64,000 bases of DNA, taken from NCBI RefSeq assembly GCF_000741695.1, contig NZ_JGZK01000017.1:124001-188000 (forward strand). Direction: 5' to 3'. The DNA comes from Bifidobacterium reuteri DSM 23975. GTDB lineage: Bacteria; Actinomycetota; Actinomycetes; Actinomycetales; Bifidobacteriaceae. The notes under the pieces are model-generated. The model did no database searches. It was not told the origin of the DNA and was given only the letters and a program-made list of their open reading frames with translations. Of this stretch, positions 43,615 through 51,149 are shown in pieces (the stretch's first letter is position 1; each line of letters opens with the position of its first letter). The translations under genes and the position numbers were made by a program.

Positions 43615-44733
43615 ATGAACCTATGGCAGCGTATGAAGATCGCGGGCCGCGTGCTGACACGCGGCGCTGACGACGACATGCCGGACGGCATCAAACCGCC
43701 CGCGCGCGCCACCGTGTGCGACCCGCTCTCACTCAGTACCGTTTTTCGTGGCGTTCAGGTGCTTCAGACCGCAATCACCGGTCTACCCATTCATGAAATG
43801 CGCGGCGGTGTCAAGCTGGACACCGTCAGCTCTCTTGTGCTCCAGCCCGACGTCAACAGAAGCCGTCGTGACTTCCTGGCCGACATGGTGGCGTCTATGG
43901 TCATCGATGGAAACGCTTTCGTTCGGCTTGTGCGCTTCGGCGGCGACATCGTGTCCTGCGAGGTGCTGCCGCCCGCGCTTGTCGTCGTGTCGGACGACGG
44001 CAACGACCCCGCCGCGCCGAAACTGCGCTATTCCTATCTCGGCAAGGACTACGGCCCCGCCGACATCGTGCATTGCAAGTTCCTGAATGTGCCCGGCCGC
44101 CTACGCGGCCTTGGCCCCATCTCGGCGGCACGCGAGGAAGTGGAAGGCGCGCAGATGGCCCGCGACTACAAAGCCAAGTTCTACACCGACAGCAGCAACA
44201 TCAAGGGCTATCTACAGACCGAGGACAAGGTGACGCCCGAGATCGCCAAGAACGCCAAGGAAGCGTGGAAGGCGACCGGCACCGCCGCCGACATCAAGGT
44301 ACTGGGAAGCAAGCTGAAATACGTGCCGCTGGACATGAAACCGGCAGACCTTCAGTTTTTGGAGACGCAGAAGTTCGACACCACGCAGATCGCGCGACTG
44401 TTGGGCATCCCGGCGTCAATCATGCTTGCCGCCGTTGACGGCTCGAACCTGACCTATAGCAACATCGAGCAATCTTGGATTGAGTTCGCAGACTACACGC
44501 TAGCCGCTTACGCGGGCGAGATCGAGGAACTGTTCAACCGTCTCTTGCCGCGCGGCCGGACGGCTGCGTTCGACTGGGACAGCAGCCGCCGCGCGGACAT
44601 GTCAGACCGTTACGCGGCCTACGCTTCGGCGCTCGGCGCGGGATGGATGGACGTCAACGAAATCAGGGCGCGTGAGGCGCTGCCGCCAATGATCGCAACA
44701 CCGCAAACGGAAGGGGTGACCAATGAGGCATGA
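43615..44733 (+). CDS. Phage portal protein (HK97 type)
   Basis: 372 residues from the ATG at 43615. Family features: DPLSLSTVFRGVQVLQTAI at the start, DIVHCKFLNVPGRLRGLGPI mid-way, and the conserved DTTQIARLLGIPASIM, followed by SNLTYSNIEQSW. It forms the dodecameric DNA-entry ring at the capsid vertex. No clear Shine-Dalgarno is visible in front of the ATG. Its end overlaps the start of the protease-capsid gene by 11 bp. Confidence 0.92.
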   Translation: MNLWQRMKIAGRVLTRGADDDMPDGIKPPARATVCDPLSLSTVFRGVQVLQTAITGLPIHEMRGGVKLDTVSSLVLQPDVNRSRRDFLADMVASMVIDGNAFVRLVRFGGDIVSCEVLPPALVVVSDDGNDPAAPKLRYSYLGKDYGPADIVHCKFLNVPGRLRGLGPISAAREEVEGAQMARDYKAKFYTDSSNIKGYLQTEDKVTPEIAKNAKEAWKATGTAADIKVLGSKLKYVPLDMKPADLQFLETQKFDTTQIARLLGIPASIMLAAVDGSNLTYSNIEQSWIEFADYTLAAYAGEIEELFNRLLPRGRTAAFDWDSSRRADMSDRYAAYASALGAGWMDVNEIRAREALPPMIATPQTEGVTNEA

Positions 44734-46303
44734 AATCGGATTGAAGGGCCTATGCCTGCGCGCAGCCGAAGAAGGCGACGGCCGGACGCTGGAAGGCGTG
44801 GCCGTCCCGTTCGGCCAAGTCATAGACACGTGGGACGGTGCCGAGACGTTCGACGCCGATTGCGTGTTTGACGATGTGGACGACGCCAAGCTCTGCTATC
44901 AGCACGGCGAGCTCATCGGCCGCATCACCAACGCCGACAGCCGGGCGGACGGCCTGCATATCACGGCCCGCATCTCCGACACGCAGCGAGGCAGGGACGT
45001 GGTGGCACTCTTGCGAGACGGCGCTCTTGACAGCCTCAGCGTCGGTTTCATCCCCGTGGAGAGCGAGACCGACAAGGATGGCGTGACCCACCGCCGCCGC
45101 GTGCGGTTGCTCGAGACATCGGTGGTGTCATGGCCGGCCTACGAGGCCGCGAAAATCACCGGCCAACGCAGCGCCGACCCCACGAAAACGTGTACCAAAC
45201 CGGAAAACGACAAGGAAAACGAGGAAACCCGTATGGAAACGGAACTCAACGAGGCCCTTGAGGCCATCAAGGAAGAGCAGCGAAGCATGAAGGCGGCCAT
45301 CGCCAAGGGCGTGAACGCTGAAGCGCCGAAGGTGCTCGGCGGCGAATACCGCACGGCCGGCGACTACCTTCAGGCCCTCTACCGTGGCGACGAAGCGGCA
45401 GTGAAGCTCATGCACGAATGCCGCGACCTTATCGCAACCGGCGACACCGGCAACAAGGTGGCATGGATTGCGGACGACTTGCGCCTTATCGAGATGCGCC
45501 GCAAGGTCACGAACATCCTCACTCACGACACGCTGCCGGCCAAGGGCATGACGATGGAGTACAACGTGGTATCTACCGACACCACGAACGTTGGCAAACA
45601 GACGGCCGAAGGCGGCGCGCTGCCGTTCGGCAAGGTCACGTTCGGCACGAAGTCGGTGAACATCGACACCTATGGCGGCTACACCACTCTGTCTCGTCAG
45701 GTGATCGAGCGCAGCACCACGCCCATGCTCAACACCGCATTGAACGCTTTGCGCAACGCCTACGCCAAGGCCACCGAAACCGCAGTGCGCACCTACCTGT
45801 ACAACACCATCGCGTCACAGCGCGACGCGGCCACCGGCGCGAACAAGATCGACGCGCCCGCCACGCTCACCGCCATGAGCATCGACCAGTGGGCCGCCCT
45901 GATTATGGACGCCGCCGAACTCGCTGACGACCGCAACGTCAGCCTGACCCGTCTCTGCGTATCCAAGGACGTGATGGCCGCGCTCATCAAGCTCAAGGAC
46001 ACCGGCACCCGCTTCTTCGACCTGTCAGGCGACGGCAGCGACACCATCGGAGACTTCGACCTCACAGGCATCGCCGGCCGATTCCTCCGACTCCCCGTGC
46101 AGATGCTTCCGAACGCGCCCGCTGGCACCGCCTGCTTCATCGACCCCGAAGCGGTCACCGTATGGGAGTCGGGCGGTCCGACCCAGCTCAGCGACGGCGA
46201 CCCGACCAAACTCACCGAAAACTACAGCGTCTATGGATACATGGCCATCGCTGCCACCCAGCCGCTCGGCCTTATCCCGGTCAAGTTCGCCCCAAAAGCG
46301 TGA
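44723..46303 (+). CDS. Prohead protease-major capsid protein fusion (HK97 fold)
   Basis: 526 residues. Residues 1 to about 165 are a U35/S78 prohead protease with His in CYQHGELIG and Ser in LDSLSVGF. A helical scaffold-like linker comes next (TELNEALEAIKEEQRSMK), then the HK97-fold capsid protein from about residue 230 (KVTNILTHDTLPAKG onward). Protease and capsid are often separate genes; here one polypeptide must self-cleave. The last codons read GCC CCA AAA GCG TGA, with slippery heptamer CCCAAAA at 46291-46297; a -1 slip adds an Ig-like domain. Confidence 0.92.
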   Translation: MRHEIGLKGLCLRAAEEGDGRTLEGVAVPFGQVIDTWDGAETFDADCVFDDVDDAKLCYQHGELIGRITNADSRADGLHITARISDTQRGRDVVALLRDGALDSLSVGFIPVESETDKDGVTHRRRVRLLETSVVSWPAYEAAKITGQRSADPTKTCTKPENDKENEETRMETELNEALEAIKEEQRSMKAAIAKGVNAEAPKVLGGEYRTAGDYLQALYRGDEAAVKLMHECRDLIATGDTGNKVAWIADDLRLIEMRRKVTNILTHDTLPAKGMTMEYNVVSTDTTNVGKQTAEGGALPFGKVTFGTKSVNIDTYGGYTTLSRQVIERSTTPMLNTALNALRNAYAKATETAVRTYLYNTIASQRDAATGANKIDAPATLTAMSIDQWAALIMDAAELADDRNVSLTRLCVSKDVMAALIKLKDTGTRFFDLSGDGSDTIGDFDLTGIAGRFLRLPVQMLPNAPAGTACFIDPEAVTVWESGGPTQLSDGDPTKLTENYSVYGYMAIAATQPLGLIPVKFAPKA

Positions 46304-46354
46304 CGCCCACCGGCATCAAGGCCACACCGGCCAGTATGACCATCAAAGTGGGTG
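46291..46354 (+). promoter_or_regulatory. Predicted -1 frameshift signal at the end of the capsid gene
   Basis: Heptamer C CCA AAA in the capsid frame (46291-46297), six-nt spacer, then stem CGCCCAC (46304-46310) with GTGGGTG (46348-46354, one G·U pair). The loop carries a GGCC/GGCC hairpin (46320-46332). The capsid stop lies four bases after the heptamer. Confidence 0.75.
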
Positions 46355-46458
46355 AAACCGCCAGCATCGAAGCAACTGTCACACCAGACACGGCACCGCA
46401 GACCGTGACCGCCGCCGCCAACAGTAACGACATCATCAGCATAGGGGGAAACCGATGA
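46300..46458 (+). CDS. BIG2 Ig-like domain (first part), read by -1 frameshift from the capsid gene
   Basis: 52 codons in the -1 frame of the capsid gene, ending at 46456-46458. The sequence TPASMTIKVGETASIEATVTP is the start of a bacterial Ig-like group 2 domain. After a slip at CCCAAAA the capsid ends ...FAPK and continues SVTPTGIK..., making a product of about 578 residues. The GTG at 46300 overlaps the capsid stop but has no good ribosome-binding site, so frameshifting is the more natural route. The domain is incomplete here; its second half begins in the next gene. Confidence 0.75.
   Translation: MTPTGIKATPASMTIKVGETASIEATVTPDTAPQTVTAAANSNDIISIGGNR
46446..46452 (+). promoter_or_regulatory. 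Second possible -1 slippery heptamer GGGAAAC
   Basis: G GGA AAC in the frame of the 46300-46458 extension, six bases before its stop. A -1 slip leads through CCG into ATGAGCACC, the start of the next gene, and joins the two halves of one BIG2 domain. A lost G in the G5 run would have the same effect and is the rival explanation. Confidence 0.5.
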
Positions 46459-47327
46459 GCACCATCAGAATCACCGGGAAACAACCGGGAACAACCAACG
46501 TCACGATTGCCAGCACAGTCAACCCAGCGGTGAAAACCGTCGTGCCAGTCACCGTGAAAAGCCTCAACCTGCTTCGGTACGGGCCCGCGTCGGGCAACGG
46601 CCTGAACGTCACCGTGAACAAGGACGGCTCTCTTGACCTTGCGTCAGCGCAGGCAATCGAGGTAGGCAAGGGCGTGGTCTGGCCTGCGCTGGACCTGACC
46701 GCGTACATCGGCAAGACGCTCACCCTCGGCTATGAGGGCGACCTCGCCGGGTTGCCCGGCGTGATTGTCAGCTTGCGCAAAGCGGACGGTTCGGATGGCA
46801 CCGGCATCTACCAGGGCCGCAATAACCAGCCGCTCACTGTGACCGCCGACAACGCGAAGACCCTGCATCTGAGGATTTATAAGGGAGGGGAGAACGCCAC
46901 TGCGCTGAACGGCAACCTGAAGATTAGGCTCACCGAGGGTTCTGCGCCGCAAGCGTGGATGCGCCCCGACGTGACGAATATCTCGGGGGGGGGATTTGAG
47001 CTAAAGAACCTGTTCCCCGCATTGGATCCGGGCACCAAGAGCGGCGTCACCTGCACTCGTGACGGCGAATCATACACGCTCACCGGCACACCCTCCGAGT
47101 GGGGAGGCTTCGCCAAGAAAGCCACACTGCAGGCGGGCGACTACCGGCTCACCACTTCAGGGGCGGACAAGCCTAGGGTTACCTGCATCCTGCCGGACGG
47201 CACGCAGTACAACTCGCCCATCAGCTTCACGCTCACCGAGCCTACGACATGCACATTGCAGATCACCTTCAGCCCGAATGAGACATATGACAATGCGACT
47301 GTCACGCCGTACCTGAGAAGAATCTAA
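46455..47327 (+). CDS. Prophage head/decoration protein with BIG2 second half
   Basis: 290 residues. The N-terminal stretch IRITGKQPGTTNVTIAST...VPVTVKSL is the second half of a BIG2 domain whose first half lies in the preceding frame. Residues about 45-290 are two beta-rich segments (for example TLTLGYEGDLAGLPGVIVSLR and LQAGDYRLTTSG) resembling carbohydrate-binding or head-fibre domains. It could be made on its own by ATGA coupling, or as the C-terminal part of a capsid fusion of about 868 residues if two -1 slips occur. Probably displayed on the capsid surface. Confidence 0.7.
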   Translation: MSTIRITGKQPGTTNVTIASTVNPAVKTVVPVTVKSLNLLRYGPASGNGLNVTVNKDGSLDLASAQAIEVGKGVVWPALDLTAYIGKTLTLGYEGDLAGLPGVIVSLRKADGSDGTGIYQGRNNQPLTVTADNAKTLHLRIYKGGENATALNGNLKIRLTEGSAPQAWMRPDVTNISGGGFELKNLFPALDPGTKSGVTCTRDGESYTLTGTPSEWGGFAKKATLQAGDYRLTTSGADKPRVTCILPDGTQYNSPISFTLTEPTTCTLQITFSPNETYDNATVTPYLRRI

Positions 47328-47339
47328 AAGGAGTCAGCA

Positions 47340-47669
47340 ATGACGGACTGGCAAACATACGAGGCGGCGGTACGCGACGAAATCGGAGTGCCGGCCGGCG
47401 ACACCGACCGAGTGCGCCGCGCCATCGACAACGCTATCGGCTATGTGAATGGCGCGATAGGCGGCTACAGCGTGCCCGAAACAGTGAAAACTGATTGCGT
47501 GACCGCCTGCGCGGCCGACCTATACAACGCCAGGGACGCACGATTGGGCGTGATGAATGTGGGAGACTCCACGCTCGAACCCTACCGCATCAGCACCGAC
47601 CCGTTGCGCAGCGTATGGCCGAAACTCAACGCGGTGGGTGTCCCCACCGGGGGCATGGTGATCGCATGA
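47340..47669 (+). CDS. Head-tail connector protein (gp6-like)
   Basis: 109 residues, Shine-Dalgarno AAAAGGAG. Helical protein with WQTYEAAVRDEIGVPAGDTDRVRRAIDNA, of the size and position of the gp6/gp15-like connector rings that seal the portal after packaging. Its stop overlaps the next gene (ATGA). Confidence 0.75.
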   Translation: MTDWQTYEAAVRDEIGVPAGDTDRVRRAIDNAIGYVNGAIGGYSVPETVKTDCVTACAADLYNARDARLGVMNVGDSTLEPYRISTDPLRSVWPKLNAVGVPTGGMVIA

Positions 47670-48052
47670 GCACGCAGACGGTACGCGAACGCGACCAATT
47701 GATTGAGAAGCTTACTGAAATGCTCGGCGATATGGCCAATGTCGTCACCCTCGACGCGCAGGAAGCCAGACCATTGCCAGGTAAGGTGTCTGTGCTCATC
47801 GACCCGCCAACCATCAGCTTCGAGGGATGGCAGTACGTCAACCGCACATGGCGCATCGCGATCATCGCAGCGACGCCCACCACACAGGCCGACGCCTTCG
47901 ACCTGCTTATGGAAGCCCTCGAACGGCTTCACGAACGGCATCTGAACATGAAGGAAGCACAACCCGCGTCCTTCAGTCTTGCGGGCGTCGGCAGCCTCGC
48001 CGCCTACGAGATCACACTCAACCCATTGGAACTCATAGAAGAAGGAGAATGA
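47666..48052 (+). CDS. Tail terminator/head-tail joining protein
   Basis: 128 residues from the ATG at 47666. N-terminal helix followed by WRIAIIAATPTTQADAFDLLMEALERL, a pattern typical of tail terminator or minor joining proteins that sit just before the major tail protein gene. Function is inferred largely from gene order. Confidence 0.65.
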   Translation: MSTQTVRERDQLIEKLTEMLGDMANVVTLDAQEARPLPGKVSVLIDPPTISFEGWQYVNRTWRIAIIAATPTTQADAFDLLMEALERLHERHLNMKEAQPASFSLAGVGSLAAYEITLNPLELIEEGE

Positions 48053-48054
48053 CC

Positions 48055-48471
48055 ATGGCCACTAGAACACTCGGCCCCGGCAGCCTGAAGATCGGAGCAA
48101 CCTCTTCGGCCCGCGACTTCAGCGCCGATGTCATCAACACCGCACTGGAGCCGTCCACCGACACGGAGGACAGCGACAACTTCCTTGATGGTCACACCGA
48201 AGGCGGCTTGCAGACGGAGACATGGGCGCTCACCGGCAGCATCAAGGAAGACTTCAGCATGGACGGCCTACAGGTTTGGTGCCTGAACCACAGCGGGGAG
48301 ACGCTGCCGTTCGAATGGGTGCCCAACACCGAAGGCACCATGAAGCTCACCGGCAGCGTGGTGGTCAGCTCCATCAAGTTCGGCGGCGACGTAAAGACCC
48401 GCAACAGCAACGACTTCAGCTTTACCGCGCTGGATGTGGAAGCGAAGGCATACCCGGACCCAAAAGCCTGA
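48055..48471 (+). CDS. Major tail protein
   Basis: 138 residues from the ATG at 48055; GAAGGAG is correctly spaced for it but not for the ATG at 48049. Sequence of the tail-tube type: LGPGSLKIGATSSARDFSAD, the long WALTGSIKEDFSMDGLQVW, and GSVVVSSIKFGGDVKTRNSNDF. It polymerises into the tail tube. The gene ends GAC CCA AAA GCC TGA, with the same slippery heptamer CCCAAAA as the capsid gene, and an Ig-like extension follows in the -1 frame. Confidence 0.88.
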   Translation: MATRTLGPGSLKIGATSSARDFSADVINTALEPSTDTEDSDNFLDGHTEGGLQTETWALTGSIKEDFSMDGLQVWCLNHSGETLPFEWVPNTEGTMKLTGSVVVSSIKFGGDVKTRNSNDFSFTALDVEAKAYPDPKA

Positions 48472-48514
48472 CCGTCTCACCAACAGCAGCGACTCTTAAG
48501 TCAGGGGAGACGGT
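48459..48514 (+). promoter_or_regulatory. Predicted -1 frameshift signal at the end of the major tail gene
   Basis: C CCA AAA (48459-48465) in frame, five-nt spacer, then perfect 8-bp stem ACCGTCTC (48471-48478) with GAGACGGT (48507-48514). The loop holds a small GACT/AGTC hairpin (48491-48502). The tail stop is four bases past the heptamer, exactly as in the capsid gene. Confidence 0.8.
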
Positions 48515-48614
48515 AGCCCTATCAGTCCGCATCCAACCGGCCAGCGCGGACCAGACCGTGACCGCGCTGCCGGCAGACCCGAACATCGCGGCCGCCGTGG
48601 CCACGTTGACATGA
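48465..48614 (+). CDS. BIG2-like Ig domain extension of the major tail protein, via -1 frameshift
   Basis: 49 residues in the -1 frame with no start codon of its own near the beginning. SLTVSPTAATLKSGETVALSVRI is a clear BIG2 beginning, like that after the capsid. The slipped product would be about 186 residues (137 plus 49). The stop TGA at 48612 overlaps the ATG of the next gene. The domain is short of the usual 80 residues, so only its first strands are present unless reading continues. Confidence 0.78.
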   Translation, partial: SLTVSPTAATLKSGETVALSVRIQPASADQTVTALPADPNIAAAVATLT

Positions 48615-49027
48615 CCGGCAACATCGCCTCGAACGGCGCTGCAAGCATCCAGCTCAAGGGCGCCGGCCAACTCGCGCGCGGCCTCAAAAAAGCCGGCGTG
48701 GACATGAAAGACCTGCGGCAGATCAACAAACAGGCCGCGCAAGTCGTCGTGCCCGAAGCCAAGAACCTAGCCCCGAAGGGCAGGACCGGCAAACTGGCCG
48801 CGTCGGTGCGCGCCGGCGCCACGCAAAAGGCGGGCGTCGTGCGCACCGGCAGCAAGCGCGTTCCCTACGCGGGCGTCATCAACTACGGATGGCCCAAGCA
48901 CAACATCAAGCCCACACGCTTCGCAAATCAGGCAGCGAAGAACACGGAACCGCAATGGACGCAACTCTACGCGGACGCCGTGCAGAAGATCATAAACCGA
49001 ATCGCAACAGGAGATCTAAGCAAATGA
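48611..49027 (+). CDS. HK97 gp10-like tail/joining protein
   Basis: 138 residues. From about residue 12 it reads like the HK97-gp10 family: SIQLKGAGQLARGLKKAGVD, helical middle, APKGRTGKLAASVR, and GVINYGW. These small proteins act in head-tail joining or tail completion. The first dozen residues (TGNIASNGAAS) follow straight on from the Ig-like extension in the other frame and may themselves derive from it. ATGA overlaps on both sides. Confidence 0.78.
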   Translation: MTGNIASNGAASIQLKGAGQLARGLKKAGVDMKDLRQINKQAAQVVVPEAKNLAPKGRTGKLAASVRAGATQKAGVVRTGSKRVPYAGVINYGWPKHNIKPTRFANQAAKNTEPQWTQLYADAVQKIINRIATGDLSK

Positions 49028-49419
49028 CCACCAACGAGGACAAGACCCCGAACACCCGAATCAAGTACATGGACGGCACCACCGACGAAGTGTGCGTGAC
49101 CATGTGGCAGCGATGCCAAGCGGAAACACACGCGAAGGCTAAAGGCTGGGGAAACCTCATGGACGCCGCCGTGAAGTTCAACACCTACAGCGCCTATGTG
49201 CGCTGCCGACAGATCGGGGCCACAACGCTGCCGTTCGAGCAGTGGGCCGACACCGTGATTTCAGTGGAAGACATGACCAACGACGCCGCCGCCGACTCCG
49301 ACGACACGGCCCCCGCCTACGACGGCACCGCGCTTCTTGCCGCCACGCCGGACAGCAACGGCATGGCGGACACACCGGATTTTTTGAGCAATGGGACTCA
49401 GGAAGCTACGGCGAACTGA
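49024..49419 (+). CDS. Tail assembly chaperone (G-like)
   Basis: 131 residues from the ATG at 49024. It sits directly before the tape measure gene and ends with an acidic low-complexity region (DAAADSDDTAPAYDG). The position and the frameshift heptamer T TTT TTG (49380-49386) near its end match lambda gpG and its relatives, which coat the tape measure protein during tail assembly. Confidence 0.85.
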   Translation: MTTNEDKTPNTRIKYMDGTTDEVCVTMWQRCQAETHAKAKGWGNLMDAAVKFNTYSAYVRCRQIGATTLPFEQWADTVISVEDMTNDAAADSDDTAPAYDGTALLAATPDSNGMADTPDFLSNGTQEATAN

Positions 49420-49565
49420 GCTGCGTACTGGCGGCGCGCTTCGGCGGCACGCCGTGGGCATGGAGACGCGAACATGTGCCCCAAGAAGCCGATTGGGGCA
49501 CATGCACGCAGCTCCTGAAGGACGAAGCCGAGGAAACGGAACAGTTACGACGCAAGGCAAAGTGA
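49380..49565 (+). CDS. Tail assembly chaperone C-terminal part (GT product) via -1 frameshift
   Basis: At TTTTTTG (49380-49386) a -1 slip changes ...PDFLSNG to ...PDFFEQWDSG and continues to the stop at 49563, giving a fusion of about 180 residues. The -1 frame has no start codon of its own. The EQWDSGSYGELSCVLAARFG stretch has normal protein character. This G/GT arrangement is established across long-tailed phages. Confidence 0.85.
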   Translation, partial: FFEQWDSGSYGELSCVLAARFGGTPWAWRREHVPQEADWGTCTQLLKDEAEETEQLRRKAK

Positions 49566-49574
49566 GGTGATCGC

Positions 49575-51149
49575 ATGAAGTCGGCTATCCTGGCTATACG
49601 CATCATAGGCGACGCCACACAGGCCGTCGCGGCCATGGACAAGGCCGAACGCGCGTCAATGAGCTTCAAGGACAAGATAGGCAAGGCGTCAGTCGCGGCC
49701 GGTGCCGCCCTCGCCGCCATCGGCGCGGGGGCCGCCACTTGCGCGAAGAGCGCGGCCGACCTACAGCAGTCGGTGGGCGGCGTCGAAACCGTGTTCGGCA
49801 GCAGCGCAAGCAAAATGCTGGAATGGTCCAACAACGCGGCTCAGGCCGTGGGCCTCAGCAAGAACGAGTACAACGAGTTCGCCACGCTTGTCGGCTCACA
49901 GCTTCAGAACTTCGGCATGTCGGTGGAACAGTCGGCAAGCAAGACCAACGAGCTTATCGGACTTGGCGCTGACCTGTCTTCCATGTTCGGCGGTACCACC
50001 GCCGACGCCGTGGACGCGATCAGCGCAGCGCTGAAGGGCGAGATGGACCCCATCGAAAAATACGGCATCTCGCTTAACGACGCGACACTACAGGCTCAGG
50101 CCGCGTCTATGGGACTAGGCGACCTGTACAAGAGCGGCGACCGCAACGCGAAGATGCAAGCCACCCTTGCGGCCATCACGGCCCAGTCAGGCAAGGCCGT
50201 GGGCAACTTCGCGCGTGAGAGCGACACGGCACAGGGACAACAGCAGCGCATGGCCGCATCGTTCGAGAACGCCAAAGCTGCCCTTGGCGAAGCCCTGTTG
50301 CCCGCCATCACCGCAGCCGCTAGCAAGTTGGCAGAGTTCGCCACATGGGTACAGGCCAACAGCGCATGGCTGTTGCCGCTCATCGGCGTCATCAGCGCAG
50401 TCGCGGCCATCATTGTCGTTCTCAACGCGGCCATGACCGCCTATAGCGTCGTGGCCGGTATCGTCGCCATTGCACAGGGTTCGGTAAATCTCGCCTTTTT
50501 GCCGGTGATCGCGGTAATCGTCGCCATCATCGCCGTCGTGGCCCTGTTGGTGATGAACTGGGACAAGGTGAAACAGGCGGGCGCGGCGGCGGCGCAATGG
50601 ATAGCCGACAAATGGCAGGCGTTCACGTCGTGGCTGAGCGGTATCGGCGCAAGCATCGGGCAGTGGGGCAGCGACACATGGAACGGCATCAAGGACACCG
50701 CCAAGGGTGCCGTGGACGGTATCGCCGACTTCTTCGGCGGGCTGAAAGACAAGGTGCTCGGCGTGTTCGACGGCATCATAGGCGGCATCAGGAAGGCGTT
50801 CGACTGGGTATCTGACCTATGGGGCAAGATCACGGGCGCGCAGAACGCGGCAAGCGGCCTCAGCGCTTCGGCCGCCAGCGTCCGGTATGCGGCGCAGCCA
50901 ATGGCCGCGTATCAGATGGCCCGAACCATCACGCCCATGGCAGCGCGCGGCTACGCGGTGGCCCCGGCATTGTCCCGCGCCGTCACGTCCACCGTCGCCA
51001 ACCGTGCGGCCCCCGCGCGCCAGGTATCCCAGACCATCAGCATCAACGTAGACGCGCACGGCAATCTCGATAACGACACGGTGGCCGGCGAGATCGTGAC
51101 CGCCCTCGACCGTTGGGCAAGAGTGAGAGGAAAGGAGCTTGCATTATGA
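49575..51149 (+). CDS. Tape measure protein
   Basis: 524 residues; GAGGTG upstream. N-terminal conserved part with SVGGVETVFGSSASKMLEWSNNAAQAVGLSKNEYNEF, typical of actinophage and firmicute tape measures. Two hydrophobic stretches (about residues 255-275 and 285-320) come next, then a GIxxxIxxxFxWVxxLWxxI-like segment. Tape measure length sets tail length: 524 residues is short, so a tail of well under 100 nm is expected. The next gene starts inside its stop codon. Confidence 0.93.
   Translation: MKSAILAIRIIGDATQAVAAMDKAERASMSFKDKIGKASVAAGAALAAIGAGAATCAKSAADLQQSVGGVETVFGSSASKMLEWSNNAAQAVGLSKNEYNEFATLVGSQLQNFGMSVEQSASKTNELIGLGADLSSMFGGTTADAVDAISAALKGEMDPIEKYGISLNDATLQAQAASMGLGDLYKSGDRNAKMQATLAAITAQSGKAVGNFARESDTAQGQQQRMAASFENAKAALGEALLPAITAAASKLAEFATWVQANSAWLLPLIGVISAVAAIIVVLNAAMTAYSVVAGIVAIAQGSVNLAFLPVIAVIVAIIAVVALLVMNWDKVKQAGAAAAQWIADKWQAFTSWLSGIGASIGQWGSDTWNGIKDTAKGAVDGIADFFGGLKDKVLGVFDGIIGGIRKAFDWVSDLWGKITGAQNAASGLSASAASVRYAAQPMAAYQMARTITPMAARGYAVAPALSRAVTSTVANRAAPARQVSQTISINVDAHGNLDNDTVAGEIVTALDRWARVRGKELAL

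Noticed and set aside
46300..46458. Independent small gene starting at GTG 46300
   Set aside because: No Shine-Dalgarno, and the sequence before the GTG in that frame follows naturally from a slip at CCCAAAA. Preferred reading is a frameshifted extension, though a coupled restart is not excluded.
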